From a bacterium HR17 (GTDB lineage Bacteria > Armatimonadota > Fervidibacteria > Fervidibacterales > Fervidibacteraceae), in NCBI GenBank assembly GCA_002898575.1, contig BEHT01000019.1:1-62637 (forward strand): a stretch of DNA of 62,637 bases, in the 5' to 3' direction. The notes under the pieces were generated by a model. It ran no database searches. It had not been told where the DNA came from and saw nothing but the letters and a program-made list of their open reading frames with translations. Every line of letters begins with the position of its first letter. Position 1 is the first letter of the stretch. Both the position numbers and the translations under genes were made by a program. Below, one piece after another: positions 1-8,011 of the stretch.

Positions 1-474
1 TGGGTCAACGGAAATCTGCACACCGTTAACGGTGAAATAGCCTGCCGTCACTGTCCCCAAAGCAGACTTGAGGCTTTGGAGTGTGCCGTTAGGGTCAACA
101 GGTGCGCCGATGCCTAAGGTGTAACCGCTAAAGCCTGAACTGACACGGGTCGCAGTCGCCAGTTGCTTGATGGTGATTTGGTAACTGCCTGCGACGGCAT
201 TGGCGTTCGCGGTCGCCCGCATCAGGTCAGGTGCTGAGGAAGTGGCGACGAAGGGCAAGGCTTGTCCTCTGGTGAGGAAAGGCGTGAGGGTACTTTGAAG
301 GTCGGACAACCTTTGCTGGATCTCTTGCCACAGTTCACTTTGCAGGCGCAAGCGGTCGCGTTGCTGCTGCAATTGGGTGATGGGTTGACGGCGGATTTCC
401 AAAAGGGCGTCAACGACTTGGTCAAAGTCAATGCCCGAAATCAACCCCGTAAAGCGAATAGGTGGTGTCGCCAC
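1..474 (-). CDS. fliD: Flagellar filament cap protein FliD, N-terminal part (cut by window edge)
   Basis: FliD (HAP2) caps the growing filament and helps flagellin fold at the tip. Only the first 158 codons are present; the gene runs off the left edge. The start is a GTG at 474, eight bases behind a GGAGG ribosome site, giving MATPPIRFTGLISGIDFD. The GLISGIDFDQVVDAL segment (about residues 10-24) is the typical FliD D0 helix start. It is followed by a Gln/Arg/Leu-rich coiled coil (about 28-62) and the beginning of the globular D2/D3 part. It lies downstream of fliC on the same strand, beyond the fliC terminator, so it needs either read-through or its own promoter. I could not identify such a promoter. 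The family call is secure. Confidence 0.9.
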   Translation of the reverse strand, partial: MATPPIRFTGLISGIDFDQVVDALLEIRRQPITQLQQQRDRLRLQSELWQEIQQRLSDLQSTLTPFLTRGQALPFVATSSAPDLMRATANANAVAGSYQITIKQLATATRVSSGFSGYTLGIGAPVDPNGTLQSLKSALGTVTAGYFTVNGVQISVDP

Positions 475-538
475 TGCGCTTCGCCTCCGTTTTCAACGCG
501 CATTGGACGGCGCCCTAGGAAAACAGCCCTTCGGCAGG

Positions 539-576
539 AAAAAGGACCGAGCGGCGGTGGGGTGACCGCCGCTCGG
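539..576 (-). terminator. Rho-independent terminator of fliC
   Basis: On the minus strand a perfect 12-bp stem (ccgagcggcggt / accgccgctcgg, positions 547-558 and 565-576) with a 6-base loop is followed by a TCCTTTTTCC tract. It lies 38 bases past the fliC stop codon and ahead of fliD, as expected for a strongly transcribed flagellin gene. Confidence 0.85.
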
Positions 577-614
577 CACGGACGGGGCGGCTACGGCGTC
601 GGGCTGCTCGGGCG

Positions 615-1439
615 TTAGCGCAACAATTGCAAGACCGTCTGCGGGACGGCGTTGGCTTGCGCCAGAGCAGCGACGCCCGTCTGCTGCAAGATTTGCAAGC
701 GGGTCAACTGAATGACCGCTTGCGCCATGTCCACATCGCGGATGCGGCTTTCCGCCGCCGATTGGTTCTCGTTAGCGATGTTGTTGTTGGAGACGATGCG
801 CTCCAAGCGGTTCTGGAAAGCCCCTAAGCGGGCACGCAAGTCAGTGACGAAACTGATGGCTTGGTCAATGGACACGATGGCGTTGGAGGCTGCACCCAGC
901 GTCGCCACGCTTAACCCATTCAGAGTCATCGCGGCTGTATTCACGGTAGCGATGGTGATGGCGACGACCTCGCCCGCATTGGCGCCAACTTGGAAGGTCA
1001 GCGGAGTGCTGGCAAAGGAACCGCTCAGCAACTTCTTGGTGTTGAACTGGGTCGTGTTGCCGATGTAATCCAGTTGCGCCAGCAGGTTATCCACTTCCTT
1101 TTGGATTTGCGCGCGGTCGGAGTCCGTCAGGTGATCGTTGGCGGCTTGGACTGCCAGTTCCCGCAGGCGTTGCAGGATGCTGTGGACTTCGTTGAGCGCC
1201 CCTTCCGCCGTTTGCACCAGCGAAATGCCGTGCTGGGCGTTATCGGTGGCAACTTGCAACCCGCGCACCTGCGTCCGCAGTTTCTCGGAGACCGCCAAGC
1301 CAGCGGCGTCGTCCGAGGCGCGGTTGATGCGCAACCCCGACGCCATCTTTTCCAAGACCTTGCTGAGTTCAAAGTCGGTGGCGACGAGGTTGCGGTGGAC
1401 ATTGAGCGCCGACACATTGGTGTTGATGCGCAGACCCAT
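615..1439 (-). CDS. fliC: Flagellin FliC (short)
   Basis: This is the filament subunit, secreted through the flagellar export channel. The protein is 274 residues from an ATG at 1439, preceded by AAGGAGGG; in-frame codons upstream to 1478 are not part of it. The N-terminal D0/D1 half (about 1-140) starts MGLRINTNVSALNVHR and carries LRINRASDDAAGLAV. The C-terminal D1/D0 half (about 190-274) carries NENQSAAESRIRDVDMA and ends in QLLR. The variable outer domain is reduced to about 45 residues, so the filament should be thin-walled, like other short flagellins. It is monocistronic in appearance, with a sigma-28-like promoter, a 5' hairpin and a strong terminator. It is divergent from the main flagellar operon. 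Confidence 0.97.
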   Translation of the reverse strand: MGLRINTNVSALNVHRNLVATDFELSKVLEKMASGLRINRASDDAAGLAVSEKLRTQVRGLQVATDNAQHGISLVQTAEGALNEVHSILQRLRELAVQAANDHLTDSDRAQIQKEVDNLLAQLDYIGNTTQFNTKKLLSGSFASTPLTFQVGANAGEVVAITIATVNTAAMTLNGLSVATLGAASNAIVSIDQAISFVTDLRARLGAFQNRLERIVSNNNIANENQSAAESRIRDVDMAQAVIQLTRLQILQQTGVAALAQANAVPQTVLQLLR

Positions 1440-1470
1440 CAAACATCCCTCCTTCGTGGCATGGCGTCTT

Positions 1471-1498
1471 GGACGCAAGGGCGTTCTTTCTTGCGTCC
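1471..1498 (-). other. 5' UTR hairpin of fliC mRNA
   Basis: A perfect 9-bp inverted repeat, GGACGCAAG / CTTGCGTCC, with a 10-base loop sits where the fliC transcript should begin, about 7 bases past the promoter -10 element. A hairpin at the very 5' end is a known way to slow mRNA decay. The role here is inferred. Confidence 0.6.
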
Positions 1499-1505
1499 GA
1501 TTTCG

Positions 1506-1533
1506 CTATCGGATTAAAGAGACGCGAACTTTA
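1506..1533 (-). promoter_or_regulatory. Sigma-28 (FliA)-type promoter of fliC
   Basis: Reading on the minus strand, TAAAGTTC (1533-1526) is followed after 12 bases by TCCGATAG (1513-1506). The sigma-28 consensus is TAAAGTTT-N11-GCCGATAA, so both boxes match well with a spacer one base long. The promoter lies 67 bases upstream of the fliC start. A cognate fliA gene is in this window at 24195-24926. The -10 box is also half of a small palindrome (TCCGAT / ATCGGA, 1496-1513). Confidence 0.7.
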
Positions 1534-1583
1534 GAGAAGACTGTGCTTAGAGAAACTGCGCTGTGTTGAATAATGGTTTTGCT

Positions 1584-1977
1584 CGGAGGGCGGCTCTCTG
1601 AGCCGCCGAAGAAAGCAATCGGCGCGTCAAGAGACGCGCCCTCCGAAGGTTGAAGGTTTATTCGGAGGGCGGCTCTCCTGAGCCGCTGAAGAGCAAGCGG
1701 CGTGTCCGGAGACACGCCCTCCGAGATGCAGAAGGTTTGTTCGGAGGGCGGCTCTCCTGAGCCGCCGAAGAAAGCAATCGGCGCGTCAAGAGACGCGCCC
1801 TCCGAAGGTTGAAGGTTTATTCGGAGGGCGGCTCTCCTGAGCCGCCGAAGAGCAATCGGCGCGTCAAGAGACGCGCCCTCCGAAGGTTGAAGGTTTATTC
1901 GGAGGGCGGCTCTCCTGAGCCGCCGCAAAAAAAGGCGTGAAAACCATAAGGGCGCGTCAGGAGACGCGCCCCCCGAG
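1584..1977 (+). repeat. Tandem array of five palindromic repeat units
   Basis: Five units of 78-80 bp start near 1584, 1663, 1742, 1822 and 1900. Each has outer arms cggaggg and ccctccg enclosing two hairpins. Hairpin A has arms ggcggctc / gagccgcc. Hairpin B has arms ggcgcgtc / gacgcgcc, or ggcgtgtc / gacacgcc in unit 2. A tail close to aaggttgaaggttta follows. Folded as single-stranded DNA or RNA, a unit would form a three-way junction. Unit 5 is degenerate in its middle. The array fills the gap between the divergent fliC and flgB promoters. A related array of opposite orientation is at 62243-62637. In-frame translations across the array are repeat artefacts. Confidence 0.9.
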
Positions 1978-2155
1978 GCATTGCCGAAAGGAAAATTCAA
2001 CCTAAAGCGAGAAACTGCCTCAATTGGGCAGGAGTTCCCTCAAACCTGCTCCCGTTTAAACCCGCTGCGCACCCGCAAGGTCCATCAACGGTCTAATTTG
2101 CGGCGGAGCAGCACGAAAAGGGAAAAATTGCCGCTAAAAATCCGTAAAATTGCCC

Positions 2156-2184
2156 TTGACAAGCCACCGCCGACAAGGTATGAT
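2156..2184 (+). promoter_or_regulatory. Sigma-70-type promoter of the main flagellar operon
   Basis: TTGACA (2156-2161) and TATGAT (2179-2184) are separated by exactly 17 bases, a near-perfect vegetative promoter. Transcription should begin near 2191, about 26 bases before flgB. The rest of 1978-2155 contains only a small hairpin (ctgcc / ggcag near 2024-2040) and no gene I can support. This is the only strong promoter I see for the run of genes to 30101. Confidence 0.8.
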
Positions 2185-2216
2185 TTAAGCGAAAATAAGC
2201 CAAAGGACGGTGACGG

Positions 2217-2558
2217 GTGATGGCGTTGGTCGGGCTGGAGCGAGCGTTGGATGTTTTGGTCATGCGGGCGCAAGTGTTGGCAGGCAATTTAGCGAACGCC
2301 AGCACACCCGGTTACTTGCGGCGCGATGTGCCTTTTTACGAAGCGATGCGGACAGCGTTGGCAGGGCAACCGTTAAGCCGTGTCCCAACGCGGTTGGACA
2401 TGACATCGGCGGTGCGGGGCGATGGAAACAACACGACGCCTGAAAAAGAACTGGCGGCTCTTACCGAAACATCCCTGCTTTATCGGACGATTTTGCAGTT
2501 GACGGAGAAGGGCTTAGCGCAACTGCAAGCGGCGATTACGGAAGGACGGCGCGTGTGA
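2217..2558 (+). CDS. flgB: Flagellar basal-body rod protein FlgB
   Basis: FlgB is one of the proximal rod proteins linking the MS-ring/export gate to the distal rod. The protein is about 113 residues, typical for the family. The N-terminal rod motif LAGNLANASTPGYLRRDV is visible at about residues 22-39. The C-terminal helix begins near ELAALTETSLLY. The start is GTG at 2217 or ATG at 2220; AAAGGA at 2202-2207 serves either. It is the first gene of the operon, followed directly by flgC and fliE, the conserved flgBC-fliE order. Confidence 0.95.
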   Translation: MMALVGLERALDVLVMRAQVLAGNLANASTPGYLRRDVPFYEAMRTALAGQPLSRVPTRLDMTSAVRGDGNNTTPEKELAALTETSLLYRTILQLTEKGLAQLQAAITEGRRV

Positions 2559-2578
2559 TGTAGCGGGAGGTGTTTGGC

Positions 2579-2965
2579 GTGTCCGTGTTTCGCGGATTGG
2601 ACATCAGTGCCAGCGGGATGACGGCTCATCGCTTGTGGCAGGAGGTGGCGGCGGTTAACATCGCCAACGCAGAAACCACCCGCACATCATCGGGAGAACC
2701 CTTTCGGCGCAAATTGGTCGTGCTGGTGCAAGACGGTTTGGGCGTGCGGGTGGCGGCGATCACGGATGACCCCGCTCCGTTCCGTTTGGTCTATGACCCC
2801 TCCCATCCAGACGCTGACCCCAACGGTTATGTGCGCTTGCCGAACGTCCATCCCGTCTTGGAGATGGTGGATTTGATGGCAGCGACGCGCGGTTATGAAA
2901 TGAATGCCCAGGCGATGGCGGTGCAGCGCCAAATGTTCCAGCAAACCTTGGATTTGCTGCGATGA
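2579..2965 (+). CDS. flgC: Flagellar basal-body rod protein FlgC
   Basis: FlgC is a proximal rod subunit. I place the start at GTG 2579, eight bases after GGGAGG (2565-2570), giving MSVFRGLDISASGM and 128 residues. A GTG at 2570 overlaps the ribosome site and is unlikely. The motif VAAVNIANAETTRT (about 23-36) corresponds to the rod/hook signature. The C-terminal ATRGYEMNAQAMAVQRQM is the usual helix that packs in the rod. It lies between flgB and fliE. Confidence 0.95.
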   Translation: MSVFRGLDISASGMTAHRLWQEVAAVNIANAETTRTSSGEPFRRKLVVLVQDGLGVRVAAITDDPAPFRLVYDPSHPDADPNGYVRLPNVHPVLEMVDLMAATRGYEMNAQAMAVQRQMFQQTLDLLR

Positions 2966-2988
2966 ACTGAGCAGGGGAGGTTCGCGAT

Positions 2989-3282
2989 ATGCCATTGGAA
3001 TCTGTGCGAGCGTTACAACAGGGGCAAGACCAAGAAGCGATCCGCCCGACGACGCAGGTCGTAAAAGCCTTTACGGAAGCGCTACGGGGGCTTTTGCAAG
3101 AGGTGGACGAACAGGACGCGCAAGCCGCTGAACTGAAACGGCGACTGTTGGTCGGCGAGCCGGTGCAATTGCATGAACTGCTACTGGCGGCGGAGAAGGC
3201 GCACTTGTCGTTTCAATTACTGCTTTCGGTGCGCAACCGCTTGTTGGAGGCTTACCAGGAGTTGACGCGCACGCCGTTGTAA
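2989..3282 (+). CDS. fliE: Flagellar hook-basal body protein FliE
   Basis: FliE joins the MS-ring and export gate to the rod. The 97-residue product has the normal family length and the conserved C-terminal half (VQLHELLLAAEKAHLSFQLL, then VRNRLLEAYQELTR). The ATG at 2989 is preceded by GGGGAGG. The gene lies between flgC and fliF, as in many flagellar operons. Confidence 0.95.
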   Translation: MPLESVRALQQGQDQEAIRPTTQVVKAFTEALRGLLQEVDEQDAQAAELKRRLLVGEPVQLHELLLAAEKAHLSFQLLLSVRNRLLEAYQELTRTPL

Positions 3283-3324
3283 GTCGCAGACGGTTCTGAC
3301 CCTTTGTCCGAACGGTGATGGCGC

Positions 3325-4890
3325 TTGGAGCGGCTGCGGCTTTGGTGGCAAAACCTGCCGTTAGAGCGCAAACGGGTTGCGGTGGCGGTCGGCATTGCAA
3401 GCGTCTGCGGGCTTATTCTGTCAATGTCCCTGTTAGGGCGCAAAGAGGCATGGACAACGCTCTACACCCATTTGACGCCTGAGGACTTGACAGCCGCCTC
3501 GGTGGAGTTAGCGCGAGCGGGCGTAACCTACCAAACGCGCACAGAGGAAGGGACATTGATGGTGCCTAACGAGCAAGTGGCACTTGCCCGAATGGTGTTG
3601 GCGCAGGCGGGGTTGCCCAAAACGGGGGCGTTTCAAGTGAAAGGGTTTGAACTGTTGGATCAAACCTCGTTGACCGCATCGGATTTCTTGCAGCGCACGA
3701 ATTATTTGCGGGCATTGCAAGGTGAGTTGGCGCGTTCCATCGCCACCTTAGAACCGATCGCCAACGCCCGCGTTCACCTGAATGTCCCTCAACCGACGGT
3801 GTTTGAGGAGCGTCGCCAAGAGCCGACCGCTTCCGTCGTCGTTGACCTCAAACCCGGGCGTTCCCTCTCCAAAGAGCAAGCGCAGGCGATCGTCTTCCTC
3901 GTGTCACGGGCGATAGAGGGGCTGAAGCCAGAAAATGTCGTCCTTGTGGACACCAGCGGTGATGTGATTTGGGCGGATGGCAGCTCCCCCGAAGCGTTGG
4001 AAGGCGCCGGAGACTACCTGCGTCTCCGCTGGCAAGCAGAGAGGGCAATGGAGCAACGCCTGCAGAGCCTGCTGGATCGCACTTTGGGTGCAGGACGGGC
4101 GTCTGTGCAAGTCAGCGTGGAATTAGCGATGGACCGGCGCCATACGGAGAGCGAACTGTATTTGCCTGCCGAAGGCGGCACGCAAGGCGTTCCAGCCACC
4201 CATTCTGAGGTGCAGGAAACATATCAAAGTCAAGGGGCACCTATCGCTGCGGGCGCGGCAGGGGCGGCGACGAACTTGCAGATGACGCCGCCGTTGCCAG
4301 TGACTTTGCTGGGGGGCAGTTACTCCAAGACGGAGCGCAAAACGGAATATCGCGTCTCGCGGCGTGTAGAACGGGTGGAACAGCCGCCCGGCGCCGTTCG
4401 GCGGGTTTCAGTAGCGGTGCTGGTGCGGGGCACGCTGACGCCGGCGGAGCAAACGGCGCTGCAACGCGCGGTCGGCGCTGCGGTCGGTTTGGACCCGGCG
4501 CGGGGCGATGCCGTCGTTGTAGTGCCGGTTCGGACAGAGCGCCCTGCAGGCGTCCCTCGTCTGGGGCGGGGGCGCACCCCTACGGCGCCTTTTCCGTGGA
4601 TCTGGCTGGCAGCCGTTGCGCTGGGGCTGCTAGTGCCAGTAACCCTCTTCGTGGCATGGCGTCGTCGGCGCCGGGGTGCTCCCCTTGCCCCGCCTCTGTC
4701 CGAGCCGACGCCCGAAGTTGCGCCTCAGCCGGCAATCCCACCACCGCCCAGCCCATCGCCTTTAGAGCAATTGCGGCAAGTCGCTCGCGAGTCCCCGAAC
4801 CGCCTCGCGGAAGTTTTGCGTTCGTGGCTTGCGGAAGACGCTGCCAGTCAACGAACGGACGGGGGCGTTGAAGAATGGAGCAAACGGTAG
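3325..4890 (+). CDS. fliF: Flagellar MS-ring protein FliF
   Basis: FliF forms the MS-ring in the inner membrane, the first structure assembled. It is 521 residues with a TTG start at 3325; an in-frame stop lies just upstream, so no earlier start exists in this frame. One transmembrane helix is at about 18-37 and a second at about 425-445. Between them are the ring-building motifs, including the YscJ/FliF domain around DQTSLTASDFLQRTNYLRA. The cytoplasmic tail contains SPNRLAEVLRSWLAED, the FliG-binding segment. The gene overlaps fliG by 16 bases, implying coupled translation. The lack of a strong ribosome site before the TTG is unusual for this operon. Confidence 0.96.
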   Translation: MERLRLWWQNLPLERKRVAVAVGIASVCGLILSMSLLGRKEAWTTLYTHLTPEDLTAASVELARAGVTYQTRTEEGTLMVPNEQVALARMVLAQAGLPKTGAFQVKGFELLDQTSLTASDFLQRTNYLRALQGELARSIATLEPIANARVHLNVPQPTVFEERRQEPTASVVVDLKPGRSLSKEQAQAIVFLVSRAIEGLKPENVVLVDTSGDVIWADGSSPEALEGAGDYLRLRWQAERAMEQRLQSLLDRTLGAGRASVQVSVELAMDRRHTESELYLPAEGGTQGVPATHSEVQETYQSQGAPIAAGAAGAATNLQMTPPLPVTLLGGSYSKTERKTEYRVSRRVERVEQPPGAVRRVSVAVLVRGTLTPAEQTALQRAVGAAVGLDPARGDAVVVVPVRTERPAGVPRLGRGRTPTAPFPWIWLAAVALGLLVPVTLFVAWRRRRRGAPLAPPLSEPTPEVAPQPAIPPPPSPSPLEQLRQVARESPNRLAEVLRSWLAEDAASQRTDGGVEEWSKR

Positions 4891-5930
4891 AGCGCCAACG
4901 CACTACCGTGAGCAAAGTGTCCGGGTTGCGCAAAGCGGCGATTTTGCTGTCGCTGCTTTCGCCCGAGGAAGCCGCCGGCGTCCTGCGGCACTTAGAAGAG
5001 TCCGAAGTGGAGAAATTGCTGGGCGAAATGGCGCGATTGGGTACAGTAAGCGACCAAGCAATTGATGACTTGCTAAAGGAAAGCCTGCAGCGGATTGCAC
5101 AGCCGCCGCCTATCGCATCGGGCGGGTTAGCAAAAGTGCGGTCGCTGTTGGTGCAAGCTTTCGGGGTTCATCAAGGCACCGCCCTTTGGTCCCGTTTGGA
5201 AGCGCTCCTCAGCGAACCTGCTGAGGACAAGGAAGATACGGAATTGCTGGCGAAACTGGGCAGTGTTCCCCCTCAACACATCGTAGAGTTAGTGCGCAAC
5301 GAGAACCCGCAAGCGATTGCTCTGCTGTTGGGCTTACTTCCCACCGCCCACGGGGCAGCAGTGTTAGGGGAACTGACACCTGAGTTGCGGGCGGAGGTGG
5401 CGTTCCGTTTGCTCATCACGGAGCCACCACCTGAAGAAGTGCTGGAAACCCTGCGCGCTTCACTGAAAGAAGTCATCGCCCCGACGGCGCAACGCGCTGT
5501 GACCCGCTTCAACGGGTTACAAGTGCTGGTGCAAATCCTGAGCAATGTCCCCCGTGAAGTTTACCAAGAAATCTTGACAGCGCTGGAGCAACGCAACCCT
5601 GAGTTGGCGGAGCGGGTTCAGCAAGCCATGTTCACCTTTGAGGATTTGGTCAAGTTGGACGACCGTTCGCTGCAACGGGTGCTGCGCGAGGTGGATATGC
5701 GCGAATTAGCCGTGGCGCTCAAAGGCGCCAGCGAGGAGTTGAAGGAAAAAATCTTCCACAACATGTCCCAACGCGCCGCTCAAATCTTGCGGGAGGAGAT
5801 GGACTTTATGGGTCCGGTGCGGCTGCGCGATGTCACATTGGCGCAGCGTAAGGTCGTGGACATCGTGCGCCGCTTGGAAGAAGCCGGCGAAATCGCCGTG
5901 CCGCGCGGCGGGGAGGAGGTGCTCGTCTGA
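4875..5930 (+). CDS. fliG: Flagellar motor switch protein FliG
   Basis: FliG is the torque-generating switch protein that sits on FliF and interacts with MotA. It has 351 residues with N, middle and C domains. The middle-domain EHPQ motif appears as ENPQ at about 143-146 (NENPQAIALLL). The C-terminal domain has the charged torque helix around VKLDDRSLQRVLREVD and ends with VVDIVRRLEEAGEI. It overlaps fliF at its start and fliH by one base at its end (TGATG). Confidence 0.97.
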   Translation: MEQTVERQRTTVSKVSGLRKAAILLSLLSPEEAAGVLRHLEESEVEKLLGEMARLGTVSDQAIDDLLKESLQRIAQPPPIASGGLAKVRSLLVQAFGVHQGTALWSRLEALLSEPAEDKEDTELLAKLGSVPPQHIVELVRNENPQAIALLLGLLPTAHGAAVLGELTPELRAEVAFRLLITEPPPEEVLETLRASLKEVIAPTAQRAVTRFNGLQVLVQILSNVPREVYQEILTALEQRNPELAERVQQAMFTFEDLVKLDDRSLQRVLREVDMRELAVALKGASEELKEKIFHNMSQRAAQILREEMDFMGPVRLRDVTLAQRKVVDIVRRLEEAGEIAVPRGGEEVLV

Positions 5931-6598
5931 TGCCGGTGCTGTTTCAACCTCTTTACCATCCCCAACCTGTGCCTTGGGACAACGGCATCGGACAGAACGG
6001 GTGCGACGCCCCGACCTCCCCGACATCCGCTGCGGAACACCCCAGCGCTGACGCGGAGATCTTGCGCCAAGCGCGGCAGGAAGGTTACGAGGCAGGATAC
6101 CGCGATGGGTTTCTCGCCGGGCAACAAGAGGGTTACCGACACGGTATTGCCGCTGCCAGCAAGCAGTTTCAGCAAGAGCGTGAAGAGTGGCATCGGCACA
6201 TCCAACACCTGACCGCAGCGCTGGGAGATGCCTTGAGGAGTGAACTGGCGAGTTTAATGGCGCGGACGGAAGAGTTGTTAACCGAGTTGGCGCTGGAAAT
6301 CGCCCGCAAGGTCGTGGAAGTGGAAATCACCAGCAACCCGGAAGTCGTCCGCCACGCTGTCTCGCAAGCCTTGCAAGAACTGCGTGGCGGCACCGTCACC
6401 GTCCGCGTCAATCCCGACGATTTTGTTCTGTTGGAACAGCACATCAACTTGCTGGATTTGAGCGCCGAGGGCGTTACGGTGCGGCTCGTTCCCGACGAAA
6501 GCGTAGAGCGCGGCGGTGTCGTCGCTGAGAGCGAACAAGGCGCCGTGGATTTGCAACCCACGACGAAATTTGCCCTCTTGCGCACTGAGGTGTTGTGA
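5930..6598 (+). CDS. fliH: Flagellar export ATPase regulator FliH
   Basis: FliH dimers form the peripheral stalk that links the FliI ATPase to the C-ring. The 222-residue product has a Pro-rich N-terminus and then a GxxxG-rich helix (EGYEAGYRDGFLAGQQEGY, about 49-67), a hallmark of FliH. The FliH/V-ATPase E-like C-terminal domain follows (LALEIARKVVEVEI, then VTVRVNPDDFVLL). It is translationally coupled to fliG and fliI by stop/start overlaps. Confidence 0.93.
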   Translation: MPVLFQPLYHPQPVPWDNGIGQNGCDAPTSPTSAAEHPSADAEILRQARQEGYEAGYRDGFLAGQQEGYRHGIAAASKQFQQEREEWHRHIQHLTAALGDALRSELASLMARTEELLTELALEIARKVVEVEITSNPEVVRHAVSQALQELRGGTVTVRVNPDDFVLLEQHINLLDLSAEGVTVRLVPDESVERGGVVAESEQGAVDLQPTTKFALLRTEVL

Positions 6599-7986
6599 CC
6601 ATGACGGAGCGGCAACGGCACACATGGCACAGCGCGCCGACGGACGACATCCCACCAAGCAAAACGCTGGGGCGCTTGGAACGGATGCGCCATCGGTTGA
6701 CTCACTGTGGCGTCGCCGGCGTGTTTGGGCGGTTGACGCAAGCGACAGGGCTTGTGCTGGAGAGCGTTTGCCCCTCGGCGTTCGTCGGTGAGTTGGCGTT
6801 CGTAGAATGCGACCCTGAGCCGTTGATGGCGGAAGTGGTGGGGTTCCGTAACGGGACGACTTTGCTGATGCCGTTGGGCGATTTGAACGGTCTGAGAATA
6901 GGTGCAAAGGTGCGCTTGACGCACCGCAGCCTGCAAGTGACGGTCAGCGAGCAATTGGTCGGACGAGTGCTGGACGGGTTAGGGCGCCCGCTGGATGGCA
7001 TGCCCATGCCGCCCGGCGAAGAACGCCCCATCCACAACAATCCGCCGTCGCCTTTGGAGCGCCCGCTCATCACAGAGCCGTTGCCCGTCGGCGTCCGCGC
7101 CATTGACGCCCTAGTGACACTGGGCAAAGGGCAACGCGTGGGCATTTTTGCCGGCAGCGGTGTCGGCAAATCCACGCTGTTAGGGATGTTGGCGCGGTTC
7201 GCCCAAGCGGATGTGTCCGTCATCGCCTTGATCGGGGAGCGCGGACGCGAAGTGCGGGAGTTTTTGGAACGGCAGTTGGGCGAGGAAGGGCTGCGCCGCT
7301 CCGTCGTCATCGTCGCCACTTCCGACCAGCCCCCGATCGTGCGGCTCAAAGGAGCGTTGGTGGCGATGACGATCGCTGAGTTTTTCCGCGACCAAGGCGC
7401 CGATGTGCTGTTCGTCATGGACAGTTTGACCCGATGGGCGATGGCAGGGCGCGAAGTCGGCTTAGCCATCGGGGAGCCGCCCACCTCGCGCGGTTACACG
7501 CCGTCGGTGTTCGCTATGATGCCGCGTTTCTTGGAGCGAGCGGGGCGCAGCGCTGTCGGCTCCATCACCGCTTTAGTCACGGTGTTAGTGGAAGGGGACG
7601 ATTTGAACGAACCGATTGCTGACCACGCCCGCTCCATTTTAGACGGGCACATCGTCTTGTCACGGGCGTTGACGGAACGCGGGCATCTGCCGCCTGTGGA
7701 TGTCCTCGCTTCGTTGAGCCGAGTCATGCCGGAAATCGTGTCTGCGGAGCATTGGCGGGCGGCGCAAACCGTCCGAACCCTTTTGGCAGCGTTGCGGGAT
7801 AACGAAGCCCTCTTGCGGTTAGGGGCTTACCGCCAAGGCACAGAGCCCGTTTTGGATGTCGCCATCAACCTGCGGGATGACTTGACCGCACTTCTCCGAC
7901 AAGACCGCGATGAGCGGGCAGAGTTCGCCGACACAGTGGCGCGTTTGTGCCACATCGCTGACCGCGTCGCTTTGCGCGATGCGTGA
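6595..7986 (+). CDS. fliI: Flagellum-specific ATP synthase FliI
   Basis: FliI is the hexameric ATPase that energises type III flagellar export. The Walker A GSGVGKST is at about 187-194, the catalytic segment LIGERGREVREF follows, and the Walker B region is VLFVMDSLTRWAMAGREVG. The full length of about 463 residues is slightly longer than average because of an N-terminal Gln/Arg-rich stretch. The start is GTG 6595, overlapping the fliH stop, or ATG 6601. The following gene is fliJ, the ATPase central stalk. Confidence 0.97.
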   Translation: MTMTERQRHTWHSAPTDDIPPSKTLGRLERMRHRLTHCGVAGVFGRLTQATGLVLESVCPSAFVGELAFVECDPEPLMAEVVGFRNGTTLLMPLGDLNGLRIGAKVRLTHRSLQVTVSEQLVGRVLDGLGRPLDGMPMPPGEERPIHNNPPSPLERPLITEPLPVGVRAIDALVTLGKGQRVGIFAGSGVGKSTLLGMLARFAQADVSVIALIGERGREVREFLERQLGEEGLRRSVVIVATSDQPPIVRLKGALVAMTIAEFFRDQGADVLFVMDSLTRWAMAGREVGLAIGEPPTSRGYTPSVFAMMPRFLERAGRSAVGSITALVTVLVEGDDLNEPIADHARSILDGHIVLSRALTERGHLPPVDVLASLSRVMPEIVSAEHWRAAQTVRTLLAALRDNEALLRLGAYRQGTEPVLDVAINLRDDLTALLRQDRDERAEFADTVARLCHIADRVALRDA

Positions 7987-8011
7987 CCGTGCCAAAGGAG
8001 GCGCTGACCGA

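Noticed and set aside
1584-1977. CRISPR array
   Set aside because: Units are adjacent palindromes with near-identical interiors, not direct repeats separated by unique spacers, and no cas genes are in the window.
1506-2000. Open frame of 164 codons across the first repeat array
   Set aside because: It is made of repeated translations of the palindromic units with no ribosome site. Periodic LRRAALRINLQP text is a repeat artefact.
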